A DNA stretch of 64,000 nt from Aminivibrio pyruvatiphilus. GTDB taxonomy: Bacteria > Synergistota > Synergistia > Synergistales > Aminobacteriaceae. The translations under genes were made by a program, and so were the position numbers. The stretch lies in NCBI RefSeq assembly GCF_004366815.1, contig NZ_SORI01000004.1:1-64000 (forward strand). Reading direction: 5' to 3'. Below are positions 45,727 to 54,456 of this stretch, piece by piece. The notes under the pieces are model-generated. The model was not told where the DNA came from and made no database searches. It saw nothing but the letters and a program-made list of their open reading frames with translations. Within the stretch, counting starts at the first letter, position 1. Each line of letters begins with the position of its first letter.

Positions 45727-46611
45727 TCACTCCACGTTCTGAACCTGTTCCCGGATTTTCTCCAGGAGAGTCTTTGCCTCCACCACCATCCAGCGGAGCT
45801 CGGCATCCGTTATTTTGGATCCCATGGTATTGACTTCCCGATTCATCTCCTGAATCAGGAAATCAAGTTTTCTCCCCTCGGAAGAGGGGCCTTCAAGGAT
45901 GGTGCGGAATTGTCTGCAATGGCTCCTGGAACGGACGAACTCTTCGGAAATGTCCCATTTGTCCCCCATAAGGGCAAGTTCCTGGGCTACCCGCCCCTGA
46001 TCAGCTTCAGTCGTCACTCCTTCAAGCAGAAGGGTGACCCGTTTCCTGAGTTCTTCGAAGAGCTCCTCCTTTTTTCCGGTCCAGTATTTTTCAATGGAAC
46101 CGACGAGGGATTCAAAGGAGGAAAGATACCCGTCGACCGCCCGCCGCAGGTTCTCACCCTCTCTTTCCCGCATCCCGGCAAGGCTTGTAATTCCGGTCCC
46201 CACGATTTCTTCAAGGGCCCCGCCCACCTGCCCCTCCACCATGGAGAGCACGGAGGGCGAGTCGAGAACGCCCGGAAGGGACAGAAGGGACGGAAGCCCC
46301 GGTTTCTGCCCGGTTCCGAGTTCCTCCGAGAGAGAGAGGATCTGGGTATAATAATTGCGGAGGACGTCCCCGTCAATGGCGAGGGCCCTGTACCTCGGAG
46401 CCCAGCTTATTTCGGCGAAGAACCGTACCTTCCCCCGTCCCAGGCCGGAACGGAGAAGGCCTCCGATTGCCGATTCGAAGGAGGCGAGTTCCCTCGGCAG
46501 ACGGATCGTAAGTTCCTGGTACCTGTGGTTCACCGAGGAAATCTCTATGGTGAGGGTTCCCCACTCGAAGTTTCTGCTTTCCCTTGTAAAACCCGTCATG
46601 CTGCGTATCAT
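45727..46611 (-). CDS. yicC: YicC family endoribonuclease
   Basis: This 294-residue protein begins [19 protein letters not shown], the invariable opening of the YicC family, and ends with [19 protein letters not shown], the conserved C-terminal signature (DUF1732 part). The E. coli member is an RNA endonuclease acting on small RNA. It lies between hflX and remA with a four-base overlap to hflX. Confidence 0.95.
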   Translation of the reverse strand: MIRSMTGFTRESRNFEWGTLTIEISSVNHRYQELTIRLPRELASFESAIGGLLRSGLGRGKVRFFAEISWAPRYRALAIDGDVLRNYYTQILSLSEELGTGQKPGLPSLLSLPGVLDSPSVLSMVEGQVGGALEEIVGTGITSLAGMREREGENLRRAVDGYLSSFESLVGSIEKYWTGKKEELFEELRKRVTLLLEGVTTEADQGRVAQELALMGDKWDISEEFVRSRSHCRQFRTILEGPSSEGRKLDFLIQEMNREVNTMGSKITDAELRWMVVEAKTLLEKIREQVQNVE

Positions 46612-47735
46612 GAGTCCCCATTCCCTTCTCTGGAAATCGTCTCCGTCTTTTGGAGAAAGGCGTCAAGGGTTGCGAGCAGCTCGGGCAACCCTGTTCCGGA
46701 AAGGGCGCTGATTGAAACGGCTGCTTCTCCCGCCTCCCTGAACTTCTCCTCCACAGCCCGGCTTTCATCCGGGGCGAGAAGATCGCATTTGTTCAGGGCA
46801 AAAAAACGGGGAATCTCTCCTCCGCCGATCTCCTGAACAGTTTTCTCGACGACTTCCCGAACCTCCTGGTAATCCGGAGCGGCTACATCCAGAACAAAAA
46901 CGAGAAAAGCGGACGACACGATTTCTTCCAGTGTTGTCCTGAAAGCCGCCACGAGGCCGGGAGGAAGGTCCCTGATGAAGCCCACTGTATCGGAAAGCAG
47001 AATCTCCCTTCCCGACGGCAGTCTCACTTTCCTCATGAACGTATCCAGGGTTGAAAAGAGCCTGTTCTCCGCCACAAGAGACGCATCCCTGCTCAGCGCC
47101 CTGAGGAGGGATGATTTTCCGCTGTTCGTATATCCCACCAGCGAAACAACGGGAAGATTCATTTTCTTCCTCCGGTCACGCTGCAGGGTCCTCTTTCTTT
47201 TCAGCACTCCGAGTTTTTTGCTGATGTCCCGCACACGCCGCTCAAGCTTTCTCCTGTGGCGCTCGAATTCCGTCTCTCCCGGGCCCCTGGTCCCGATTCC
47301 GCCCCCGAGGCGGGACATCTGCGCTCCGAGTCCCTTCAGGTGAGGTATCTCATATTTGCACAGCGCCATCTCCACCTGCATTTTCGCTTCGGAAGAACTT
47401 GCCCGGAGCTCGAAGATTTTCATAATGACAAAGGGCCGGTCCCACACCTCCACGCCTGTGGCTTTCTGGAGGTTGTTTTTCTGCCCCGGAGTCAGCGATT
47501 CGTTGCATACGAGAAGCGTTGCGCCCACGCTTTTGCAGAAGAGAGCCAGTTCTTCCGCCTTGCCTTTCCCTAGGAGAAAAGCCGGGTCGGGCCTGCTTCG
47601 CCGCTGTATGACCGAACCTGCGGACGCTATGCCCAGATTTCCGAGGAGAAGCTCCAGCTCCTCAAGAAGCACCGAGGGAGAAAAAGGCTGATCCGGGAGT
47701 TCCAGTCCCGCTATCACCGCCTTACGTTCAGGCAT
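46608..47735 (-). CDS. hflX: GTPase HflX
   Basis: This 375-residue ribosome-associated GTPase splits stalled ribosomes. The N-terminal HflX domain has FLLGKGKAEELALFC (about 50-64) and LTPGQKNNLQKATGVEVWDR (about 80-99); a coiled linker with GGIGTRGPGETEFERHRR follows; the G domain has LVGYTNSGKSSLLRAL (about 200-215), DTVGFIRDLP (G3) and NKCD (G4). A TTG at 47744 is also in frame, but ATG 47735 fits the family start better. It overlaps yicC by four bases. Confidence 0.96.
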   Translation of the reverse strand: MPERKAVIAGLELPDQPFSPSVLLEELELLLGNLGIASAGSVIQRRSRPDPAFLLGKGKAEELALFCKSVGATLLVCNESLTPGQKNNLQKATGVEVWDRPFVIMKIFELRASSSEAKMQVEMALCKYEIPHLKGLGAQMSRLGGGIGTRGPGETEFERHRRKLERRVRDISKKLGVLKRKRTLQRDRRKKMNLPVVSLVGYTNSGKSSLLRALSRDASLVAENRLFSTLDTFMRKVRLPSGREILLSDTVGFIRDLPPGLVAAFRTTLEEIVSSAFLVFVLDVAAPDYQEVREVVEKTVQEIGGGEIPRFFALNKCDLLAPDESRAVEEKFREAGEAAVSISALSGTGLPELLATLDAFLQKTETISREGNGDS

Positions 47736-47740
47736 GACCG

Positions 47741-48379
47741 TCAAAGAAGGGCCCGGGCCCTGGGCTCGAGGGAAACCAGTTCTTCTTCCAGTTTTTTGAG
47801 CAGCAGATCTCGCCCCTCCCTGCCAAGTCTTGCATATTCTGCTGTTTCAATGGTCTCGCCGACAACCACCGAAAGATGGAGGGGCTTGACGAATTTTGAG
47901 CCCGGAGGCATGGCCTCGAAAGTTCCGGCGACAAAGGCCGGGACGACCGGTGCGCCCGATTTCAGGGCGATAAGGGCGGCCCCTCCTTCAAGGGGTTGGA
48001 GCTTTCCGTCCAGAGATCGGCCTCCCTCCGGAAACAGAAGCACATTTTCACCGTCATCGAGCAGCTTCAAAAATGCCCTCAATGCGGCTCCGGCGCTCTG
48101 GCTGTCCTGTTTCAGCACTGGAGTGGCGCCCAGTGCACGGACCATGCTCCCGAAAATGAAGGGCTCAAAGAGCTCTGCCTTGGCGAGAAAGCGGAGCCTT
48201 CCGGGGAAAATTGCTCCCATGACCACGGGGTCAAGGTTGCTGCAGTGATTGGCTATGACGATGTAATTCCGGCGCGGAAGCGGAGAGAGCCAACGGATTG
48301 AAATCCTGTTGTACACCTTGAGGGAGATGTAAAAGAACCATTTTACAAAAAAATAAAAGAGTTTATTGGACAGCGTCAT
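47741..48379 (-). CDS. plsC: 1-acyl-sn-glycerol-3-phosphate acyltransferase family protein
   Basis: This 212-residue membrane-associated acyltransferase has the PlsC HX4D motif in IANHCSNLDPVVMG (about 42-55) and the FPEGGRSLDGKLQP motif (about 116-129), which bind the acyl and glycerol phosphate substrates. A hydrophobic N-terminal segment (LFYFFVKWFFYISL) anchors it. It makes phosphatidic acid from lysophosphatidic acid, the next stage after the PlsX route. It overlaps cmk by 17 bases; a cmk-plsC pairing is common in Firmicutes and anaerobes. Confidence 0.9.
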   Translation of the reverse strand: MTLSNKLFYFFVKWFFYISLKVYNRISIRWLSPLPRRNYIVIANHCSNLDPVVMGAIFPGRLRFLAKAELFEPFIFGSMVRALGATPVLKQDSQSAGAALRAFLKLLDDGENVLLFPEGGRSLDGKLQPLEGGAALIALKSGAPVVPAFVAGTFEAMPPGSKFVKPLHLSVVVGETIETAEYARLGREGRDLLLKKLEEELVSLEPRARALL

Positions 48380-49055
48380 TATGATTCTCCTTGTTCAGGA
48401 TTTCTCTCACCAGAGCGAGCACACTGCCGGTCACTTCCCCGATAGTCAGTCCGTCGGTACTCAGCTCGACCGCGTCATCGGCCTTCCGCAGCGGAGCTGT
48501 GGAGCGGCTGCTGTCCGCCCGGTCCCTCTCCCGTATCTGTTCAAGCACATCTTCATAGCGTGCGTTTTCCTTCCGCTCCCTGAGTTCGAGAAAACGGCGC
48601 CGTGCCCTTTCCTCGTCAGATGCGGTGAGGAAAATCTTCACCCGGGCATCAGGAAATACGACGGTCGCCATGTCTCGCCCGTCCGCTACAAGACCTTTCC
48701 TTTTTCCCTGTTCCCGCTGGAGGTCAAGGAGGCGGTTCCTGACCATGGGCAGCGATGCGTAGGCGGAAACAACGGTGTCGATGCGGGGAGTGCGTATTTC
48801 GGCCCCGACGTTTTTTCCCTCGAGCAGGATTTCTTTTTCGGTTATTTCCAGGGAGACCTCCTGAAGGGCTGAATACAGTGCATCGCATTCCACGGGCGGA
48901 ATGCCCCTGGCGTCAAGAAAGAGGGCAAGCGCCCTGTACAACGCCCCGGTGTCAAGATAGGGAACCCCCAGGGATCCGGCTACCAGTTTCGCCACGGTGC
49001 TTTTTCCGGCTCCGGCCGGTCCGTCGATGGCCACAATGAGCGGCTGGGCCGTCAT
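48363..49055 (-). CDS. cmk: Cytidylate kinase
   Basis: This 230-residue (d)CMP kinase has P-loop AIDGPAGAGKSTVAKLVA (about 10-27), YLDTGALYRALAL (about 34-46) for CMP binding, and ADGRDMATVVFPDA (about 126-139). All are diagnostic of Cmk. It overlaps the HDOD gene by four bases (ATGA) and plsC by 17 bases. No rpsA/ispH fusion follows. Confidence 0.97.
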   Translation of the reverse strand: MTAQPLIVAIDGPAGAGKSTVAKLVAGSLGVPYLDTGALYRALALFLDARGIPPVECDALYSALQEVSLEITEKEILLEGKNVGAEIRTPRIDTVVSAYASLPMVRNRLLDLQREQGKRKGLVADGRDMATVVFPDARVKIFLTASDEERARRRFLELRERKENARYEDVLEQIRERDRADSSRSTAPLRKADDAVELSTDGLTIGEVTGSVLALVREILNKENHNDAVQ

Positions 49056-49942
49056 TGGAAAGCTTCCTCCATTTCCGACAGCTCCGCCTCTGCCTGGGCG
49101 ACGAAATCCACCAATTCGGACATGAGAAGTTCATAATCGGTGATGCCGAGCCTTTCCAGCGACTCTGGATAGAGATAGCTCTGGAGGCCGTCGGCGCCGA
49201 GTCCGACGCCGAGCATGAGGCAGAGGGAGTTTGCGATATGGACCACGTCGACCAGGGGTTGGTATTTCGGTTCCTGAAGGGCGTTGGGAGAGTGGTGATA
49301 CGCCACCGCAAATCTGAAGGGGTCGGGAAGTCCCCATTTTTCTACCAGAAGGGTTCCCACAGCGGCGTGGTCAAACCCGAGAACCTGGACTTCGGCGTCG
49401 AGGAAGGGAATCTGCTGCTCCTCCACCAGTTTGACGATGATGCCGTATCCGAAACGGACATAATCGTTCAGCACCACTTTCCCGATATCGTGAAGAAGCC
49501 CTCCGACGTAGGCTTCTTCCGGAAGGGCTTTCCTGGTCTTCTGGGAAATGTACCGTGCCGCATAGGCCACGGTGAGGGAATGGCGCCAGAGGGCTCCCCT
49601 GTCAAGGGCATATCCCGTGAGGGATTTGTCCATCACGGAGTAAACCGAGGCCGAGAGAACGATGTTGCTGATGTTCTTGTACCCCAGGAGAGCGATGGCT
49701 TCCGCGACGCTCGAAATCTCCCTGGAAATTCCATAGGCAGCGGAATTGGCCAGCTTGAGGGTCCGGATAACAAGCCCCTCGTCCCGGGAAAGGCTGGCGG
49801 CCACATCCTGGGCGCTGCTGTCCGGGTCATTCAGTTTGCGCATCGTTTCCACGACGAACTGCGGAAAAGATTTGATTTCCTTTATTTTGTTGAGGATGCG
49901 TGTTTTAATGAGTTCCCGTGACCGCTCGTCAATTCCGTCCAT
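49052..49942 (-). CDS. HDOD domain protein
   Basis: This 296-residue protein consists of an HDOD domain (about 20-220), a relative of HD phosphohydrolases used in bacterial signalling and stress responses. The opening IKEIKSFPQFVVETMRKLND and the helix LSRDEGLVIRTLKLANSAAYG are typical. Unlike many HDOD proteins it keeps histidine/aspartate residues (LWRHSLTVAYAAR and GLLHDIGKVVLND), so metal-dependent hydrolysis is possible. No receiver or GGDEF domain is attached. It lies between cmk and rluB, an unusual place for a signalling protein. AAGGAGG precedes the ATG. Its actual role is unknown. Confidence 0.88.
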   Translation of the reverse strand: MDGIDERSRELIKTRILNKIKEIKSFPQFVVETMRKLNDPDSSAQDVAASLSRDEGLVIRTLKLANSAAYGISREISSVAEAIALLGYKNISNIVLSASVYSVMDKSLTGYALDRGALWRHSLTVAYAARYISQKTRKALPEEAYVGGLLHDIGKVVLNDYVRFGYGIIVKLVEEQQIPFLDAEVQVLGFDHAAVGTLLVEKWGLPDPFRFAVAYHHSPNALQEPKYQPLVDVVHIANSLCLMLGVGLGADGLQSYLYPESLERLGITDYELLMSELVDFVAQAEAELSEMEEAFQ

Positions 49943-49963
49943 CTTCCGCCCTCCTTGAATGAC

Positions 49964-50692
49964 CTAAACGCTTCCCCCCGACCGGATCGCATTCCAGAGT
50001 TCCCCGCGGGACATCTCGACGAACTTTCCCGCAGGAAGTTCCTTCAGCTCCATTTTACCAATTCTTTTCCGAACAAGCACTTCGACTTCAAAGCCGAGAC
50101 TTTGGGCCATCCGGCGCACCTCCCGCTTGACCCCCTCCGCCAGGACCACGGAGACCCACCTGCCCGCTGGTTCCCGGTCAAGGATAAGAACACTTGCCGG
50201 CTTCAGCAGACGCCCGTCGAGCTCCACGCCGGAAAGCCACTCCCTGGCGGATTTCCGGTTAATTTCCCTGTCGAGAAGGGCGTGGTATTCCCGCAGTATT
50301 CTCCGGGAGGGGTGCAGCACCTCCTGGGCGAAGGTGCCGTCATTGGTGAGGATCAGCAGGCCTTCTGTTTCCCTGTCGAGCCGACCCACGGGAAACAGGC
50401 GGAAGGAGCGGTACTTTTCCGGAAGCAGGCCGGCTATGACCGGATCAAAGGGATCGCTGACGGAACAGACCCAGCCCGCAGGCTTGTTCATAACGACGTA
50501 CACTTTGCTTTCAGGCTGAACACGGCTGCCGTCGACGGTAACTTCATTTCCTTCGTCCACACGGTATGCCGGCATGAGAACCACCTTTCCGTCCACCTTA
50601 ACACGGCCGGAAGAAATGATATCCTCGACCTTTCTTCTCGCTCCCAGCCCGCACATGGCCAGGAACCTGTTGAGCCTGATCCCTTCATTCAC
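49964..50692 (-). CDS. rluB: Ribosomal large subunit pseudouridine synthase (RsuA/RluB family)
   Basis: This 242-residue enzyme has an N-terminal S4 RNA-binding domain (RLNRFLAMCGLGARRKVEDI, about 6-25) and a catalytic domain with the active-site aspartate in FPVGRLDRETEGLLILTNDG (about 100-119). YVVMNKPAGWVCS is typical of the RluB/RluE/RluF group. The start GTG 50692 overlaps the scpB stop. The scpA-scpB-rluB order is conserved in Firmicutes. Confidence 0.95.
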   Translation of the reverse strand: MNEGIRLNRFLAMCGLGARRKVEDIISSGRVKVDGKVVLMPAYRVDEGNEVTVDGSRVQPESKVYVVMNKPAGWVCSVSDPFDPVIAGLLPEKYRSFRLFPVGRLDRETEGLLILTNDGTFAQEVLHPSRRILREYHALLDREINRKSAREWLSGVELDGRLLKPASVLILDREPAGRWVSVVLAEGVKREVRRMAQSLGFEVEVLVRKRIGKMELKELPAGKFVEMSRGELWNAIRSGGSV

Positions 50693-51323
50693 GGCAGATC
50701 ATCCCCTCTCCGCCGTCCCCGATTTCTTTCGGCTGACCGGCCGATTCCTTCCGGGGCTTTTCTTCGGGCGGCGGCGCAAGTTCCTGAAGCTCCTCAAGGG
50801 TGGGAAGTTCTGAAATGGAGGAAAGGCCGAAGGTCTCCAGAAAGAGGTCCGTGGTCCTGTAGAGCAGCGGTGAGCCGGTGCCTTTTTTTCTTCCGGCGAT
50901 TCTGATCATCCCGTGAGAAAGGAGTGTTTCAATCACCCGTTCGCACCTGACCCCCCGGATGTCCTCCACTTCGCTCCTGGTCACCGGCTGGTTGTAGGCG
51001 ATCACGGCCAGCGTTTCGACCGCTGCCCTGCTCAGGCGGATCTTCTGCGTCTGGGCTGTATCGCGGAACAGGGAGACTGTATCGGCCACGTCCTCTGCCG
51101 TCACCATCCGCCATCCTCCTGCAGTTTCCTGGAGGAGAAGCCCCGATCCGGTCCTCCTGAGGAAGTCTCCGAGTCGCCGTATTTCTCCTGAGATGATTGA
51201 AAGAGGCAGGGACAGGACCTCTGCAAGTTCCGCAGCCGCAACAGGAGTTCCGGCGACGAAGAGGATCGCCTGAATCCTTCGGCCGGTGTCGGAAATGCCT
51301 TCAGACACTGTATATGAGCACAT
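50685..51323 (-). CDS. scpB: Segregation and condensation protein B
   Basis: This 212-residue kleisin-associated winged-helix protein forms the SMC-ScpA-ScpB complex that compacts and segregates chromosomes. Recognised by IQAILFVAGTPVAAAELAEVL (about 17-37), LSRAAVETLAVIAYNQPVTRSEVEDIRGV (split; about 95-123) and the conserved FLETFGLSSISELPTLEEL end. A proline/glutamate-rich tail of about 30 residues follows. It overlaps scpA by 23 bases. The smc gene is not in this window. Confidence 0.96.
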   Translation of the reverse strand: MCSYTVSEGISDTGRRIQAILFVAGTPVAAAELAEVLSLPLSIISGEIRRLGDFLRRTGSGLLLQETAGGWRMVTAEDVADTVSLFRDTAQTQKIRLSRAAVETLAVIAYNQPVTRSEVEDIRGVRCERVIETLLSHGMIRIAGRKKGTGSPLLYRTTDLFLETFGLSSISELPTLEELQELAPPPEEKPRKESAGQPKEIGDGGEGMICRE

Positions 51324-52080
51324 CCCTGAACAGCTCCTCCTGTACGATGCGGATTCGCCCCATTCTGCTCATTTCGAGCAGGGAAAGAAGCGTCACGACG
51401 AAAACGCCCACGTTTCTGCCGTTTCCGAGAAGGCCCGAGAAGGAGAACGCCGGGGATTTTTTGAGAATCCCCATTATCTCCGAAATCTTCATGTCGATCT
51501 GCTCCTCATCCGGCAGCGGAACAGGCATTCCTTCCCAGTCATCTTCCCTGTCCATCCAGGAGAGCTTTCCCGAAGAACCGGAGGACCTTTTTTCTTCCAG
51601 AAGGTCCCACCAGAGACTGCACAGTCCGTAGAGGTCGCCGAGGTCCCAGGATTGTCCTTCTTCCCCGGAGGAAGGACGGAAAAAAACGAAATCCTGCTTT
51701 TCCTTCCTGTTCCAAAGGAAAAAGGCTGCTTTCCGGTATGGCCTGTACCGGGAAAGTTTTTCCTCCACATCGTACCCGTCAAGGGGTTCATCTTCCATGC
51801 CGGACTGGTCATCTTCCTGCCCTCCGGCTTTCCCCGGGAGAAGGAACCTGATCTTGTTCAGCACCAGAGAGGCCGCCAGGGTCAAAAATTCGGAGACCAC
51901 GGCAACGGAGACCCGCCTCGTGTTGGCCAGGTAGGCTCCGTAGATCCTGACGGCCTGACCGACGGAAATACCGGCCGCATCGAGCTGTCTGTTTTCCACC
52001 AGGTAGCATAGCAGGTCGAAAGGGCCGGAAAAACCGCTTACCTCCGCCTGAAAACCGCTCAGGTTGTGGTTCGGAACCAC
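51301..52080 (-). CDS. scpA: Segregation and condensation protein A
   Basis: This 259-residue kleisin bridges the SMC heads. N-terminal VSGFSGPFDLLCYLVENRQL (about 14-33) matches the FEGPLDLLLxLI pattern, and LTLAASLVLNKIRFLLPG (about 66-83) the LVMAATLLxIKSRxLLP pattern. A poorly conserved middle rich in D and E (about 84-120) is normal. The C-terminal winged helix has VTLLSLLEMSRMGRIRIVQ. The start is GTG 52080, just past the trpS stop. It is longer in acidic linker than in Bacillus. Confidence 0.93.
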   Translation of the reverse strand: MVPNHNLSGFQAEVSGFSGPFDLLCYLVENRQLDAAGISVGQAVRIYGAYLANTRRVSVAVVSEFLTLAASLVLNKIRFLLPGKAGGQEDDQSGMEDEPLDGYDVEEKLSRYRPYRKAAFFLWNRKEKQDFVFFRPSSGEEGQSWDLGDLYGLCSLWWDLLEEKRSSGSSGKLSWMDREDDWEGMPVPLPDEEQIDMKISEIMGILKKSPAFSFSGLLGNGRNVGVFVVTLLSLLEMSRMGRIRIVQEELFRDVLIYSV

Positions 52081-52089
52081 ATCATCGAC

Positions 52090-53085
52090 CTACCCTCTCC
52101 GGACGAATCCCAGGGCGGCCACAACCTCGTCCATGGTTTTGCGGGCGACAGCCCCGGCCTTCACTGCTCCCTCCCTGAGGATGTCCCCGAGAAGATCGGG
52201 ATTTTTTTCGTAATATGCCCGTTTCTCCCGTATGGGGTTCATTACCCTCTCCACATGAACCTTCAGCTTCTTCTTGCAGTCCACGCAGCCGATGCCTGCG
52301 GTCCTGCAGCCCTCCGCTATCTCGGCTTTTTCACTGTCGCTGTTGTTGAAGACCTTGTGGATATCCCAGACAGGGCATTTTTCCGGATCGCCGGGGTCGG
52401 TGCGTTTTTCCCGGGCAGGGTCGGTCACCATGGTCCGCAGTTTGTTCCAGACATCCTCAGGGCTGTCGGCAAGGTTGATCGAATTTCCGTAGGATTTGCT
52501 CATTTTCTTGCCGTCCGTTCCGGGAACCTTCGGAGTGGGGGTCAGCATGATCTGGGGTTCGACCAGGACCTCCCCGAAAAAGCCGTTGAATCTCCGCACC
52601 ATTTCCCTGGCAATTTCCAGGTGGGCGCTCTGATCCTCGCCCACGGGCACGATCCCCGCCTTGTACAGAAGAATGTCCGCCGCCATGAGGACAGGGTATC
52701 CGAGGAAAGCATAATTGCTGAGGTCCTTGTTCTGTATGTTGATGATCTGTTCCTTGTACGTGGGGCATCTCTGGAGCCAGCCGAGCGGTGTGACCATGGA
52801 AAGGGCAAGATGCAGCTCCGCGTGCTGGGGGACGTGGGACTGAACGAAAATGACGCACTTTTCAGGGTCAAGGCCGGAGGAAAGCCAGTCGATAAGGACC
52901 TCCCTGCAGTTTGATTCTATTTTGGAGCTGTCGGCATAGTCCGACATGAGGGCATGCCAGTCAACAATGCTGTAGAAGCAATCATACCCATCCTGGAGCT
53001 TGATCCAATTCGTCAGGGCTCCCGCAAGATGCCCAAGGTGGAGCTGTCCTGTGGGTCTCATTCCGCTGAAAACACGCTGGTTCAT
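52090..53085 (-). CDS. trpS: Tryptophanyl-tRNA synthetase
   Basis: This 331-residue class I synthetase has the HIGH motif as GQLHLGHLAGAL (about 14-25) and the signature KMSKSYGN (about 195-202). VPVGEDQSAHLEIAREM (about 146-162) is diagnostic for TrpRS. The length matches bacterial TrpRS. No T-box leader is seen in the 97 bases upstream. The gene begins the 15-gene run that ends with der. Confidence 0.97.
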   Translation of the reverse strand: MNQRVFSGMRPTGQLHLGHLAGALTNWIKLQDGYDCFYSIVDWHALMSDYADSSKIESNCREVLIDWLSSGLDPEKCVIFVQSHVPQHAELHLALSMVTPLGWLQRCPTYKEQIINIQNKDLSNYAFLGYPVLMAADILLYKAGIVPVGEDQSAHLEIAREMVRRFNGFFGEVLVEPQIMLTPTPKVPGTDGKKMSKSYGNSINLADSPEDVWNKLRTMVTDPAREKRTDPGDPEKCPVWDIHKVFNNSDSEKAEIAEGCRTAGIGCVDCKKKLKVHVERVMNPIREKRAYYEKNPDLLGDILREGAVKAGAVARKTMDEVVAALGFVRRG

Positions 53086-53182
53086 TTCTAACCACCTCGA
53101 ATGGGAAATGTCCGGAAAAATCCGTCAAAAAATCTAAGATATCATATCATTTGAACCGGAATCGTCATAGGCTAGAATGATG

Positions 53183-53965
53183 TCAGCCTATGACGACAGG
53201 GGCACGGGGCATGCCTCTGAAAACAGGAACTCCGGATCCTGAGGCTTCGGAAACAGTCCCGGCCAGTGCCTCGAGAGAAAACGACTCTGCTTCCCCGTGA
53301 TCTCCAATGAGGAGAAGAAGTCCTCCCTCAAGGGCCTCCAGCCTTTCGTGGTACTTCACATCTGATGTGAAGTAGGCGTCAGCCCCGGAAGCTTTCGCTC
53401 CGCCCCACAGGCTGCCACCGGAGCCTCCGCACAGTGCGAGCCTGTTCACTGAACGGTGGGGGGCGCCGTAGAGGTCGAGACGGGAGAGCTTCAGCACGGA
53501 ACGGATCATCTGCCCCAGTTCCTGCCCTGTCATAGCTGCTGGAAGATTTCCCAGGGCTCCGAGTCCCCATGCACCGGAGGCTGAGGGAACAAGGGGGCAG
53601 ACGGACTCCAGTCCCAGGGCCCCGGCTATGGCGGCGTTGACGCCTCTCGGGCTCGAATCCCAGTTTGTATGCATGGAGATCACGGCAATGTCTTTTTTCA
53701 GCGCGAAGGCGACGGCCTTTCCGGTGCAGGTGGAAACATCAATCTTTTTCAGCGGGGAAAAGATGAGAGGATGGTGGCTCACCAGGACGGAGCATCCATT
53801 TTCGGCCGCATATTCCATGGCTTCCGGAGTCGGGTCGAGGCATACCGCGACCCCCGTCACCGGAGACTCGGGATTTCCCGTGATGAGTCCCGAATTGTCC
53901 CACTCCTCCGCCCAGCTGAAAGGAACCATGGCGTCAAGGTTCCTGAGAAGATCCTTCACTCGCAT
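53183..53965 (-). CDS. Nif3-like dinuclear metal centre protein
   Basis: This 260-residue member of the Nif3/DUF34/YbgI family has EEWDNSGLITG (about 20-30), VLVSHHPLIFSPLKKID (about 62-78, with metal-ligand histidines), MHTNWDSSPRGVN (about 96-108) and GDHGEAE near the C-terminus, which supply the metal ligands. The biochemical role remains unclear; suggestions include GTP cyclohydrolase-like or metal insertase activity. ATG 53965 with GGAGG upstream is preferred to a start 24 bases earlier. It lies directly behind a tRNA terminator. Confidence 0.92.
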   Translation of the reverse strand: MRVKDLLRNLDAMVPFSWAEEWDNSGLITGNPESPVTGVAVCLDPTPEAMEYAAENGCSVLVSHHPLIFSPLKKIDVSTCTGKAVAFALKKDIAVISMHTNWDSSPRGVNAAIAGALGLESVCPLVPSASGAWGLGALGNLPAAMTGQELGQMIRSVLKLSRLDLYGAPHRSVNRLALCGGSGGSLWGGAKASGADAYFTSDVKYHERLEALEGGLLLLIGDHGEAESFSLEALAGTVSEASGSGVPVFRGMPRAPVVIG

Positions 53966-53992
53966 CGCCTTTCCTCCTCCCAAATCCAAATA

Positions 53993-54020
53993 AAAAAAAC
54001 CGTTCCCCCGGAAGGAAACG
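53993..54020 (-). terminator. Intrinsic terminator after the CAU tRNA
   Basis: On the minus strand the segment CCGTTTCC...GGGGGAACGG forms an imperfect stem followed by seven T residues (complement of 53993-53999). It ends the tRNA transcript about 28 bases before nif3. Confidence 0.8.
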
Positions 54021-54030
54021 GCGATTTTCG

Positions 54031-54107
54031 TGGTGGGCCTACCTGGACTCGAACCAGGAACCTTCCGGTTATGAGCCGGTGGCTCTAACCACTTGAGCTA
54101 TAGGCCC
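54031..54107 (-). tRNA. tRNA with CAT anticodon, more likely tRNA-Ile2 (lysidine type) than elongator Met
   Basis: A 77-base cloverleaf with encoded CCA: acceptor GGGCCTA/TAGGCCC, anticodon loop CTCATAA, T arm CCTGGTTCGAGTCCAGG. CAT can be Met or Ile2. The acceptor pairs C4-G69 and C5-G68 and the D-arm sequence AGTGGTTAGAGC match E. coli tRNA-Ile2, where those pairs are TilS determinants, whereas E. coli elongator Met has T4 and A5. I therefore lean to Ile2. It is not an initiator tRNA (the first pair is G-C and the anticodon stem lacks the three G-C pairs). Confidence 0.9.
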
Positions 54108-54187
54108 GGAAAGAAGCGTTGCTCATTATACGCCCCAGGTCTGAGGAAATGCAAGGAGCATGCCATATTTCTAAAAAATCCGCCGAT

Positions 54188-54370
54188 TTACTCCTCTATA
54201 ACGATGCAGCCCACAGGGCAGCTCTCGGCAGCTTCCTGAGCGCAATCGCCGCCTTCGGGGCGAATTACCTTGGAAACCCCTGCATCTTCGTCCATGGAAA
54301 AGACCTCGGGGCACACCTGAGCGCATACACCACAGCCGATACATTCTTCCTGATTAATAGATACACGCAT
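54188..54370 (-). CDS. Ferredoxin, single [4Fe-4S]
   Basis: This 60-residue electron carrier has the cluster motif CIGCGVCAQVCPEVF (residues about 10-24) and a last ligand in SCPVGCIVIEE at the C-terminus. It resembles the Thermotoga-type single-cluster ferredoxin with CX2CX2CX3CP spacing. It is a plausible electron acceptor for PFOR. ATG 54370 is preferred; the in-frame GTG at 54385 would overlap the Shine-Dalgarno AAGGAGG. A rather long gap (14 bases) separates that Shine-Dalgarno from the ATG. Confidence 0.93.
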   Translation of the reverse strand: MRVSINQEECIGCGVCAQVCPEVFSMDEDAGVSKVIRPEGGDCAQEAAESCPVGCIVIEE

Positions 54371-54456
54371 GAAAGATGTGGTCACCTCCTTCCGTCAGAG
54401 GGATTGTATATCAGCGGGGGGCTATCGTCAAACCCGCCCGGCCTGAATCCCTGGAC

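Noticed and set aside
53086-53182. T-box leader upstream of trpS
   Set aside because: The gap is only 97 bases and lacks the T-box consensus and specifier stem. Only an ordinary GAGGTGG ribosome site is seen.
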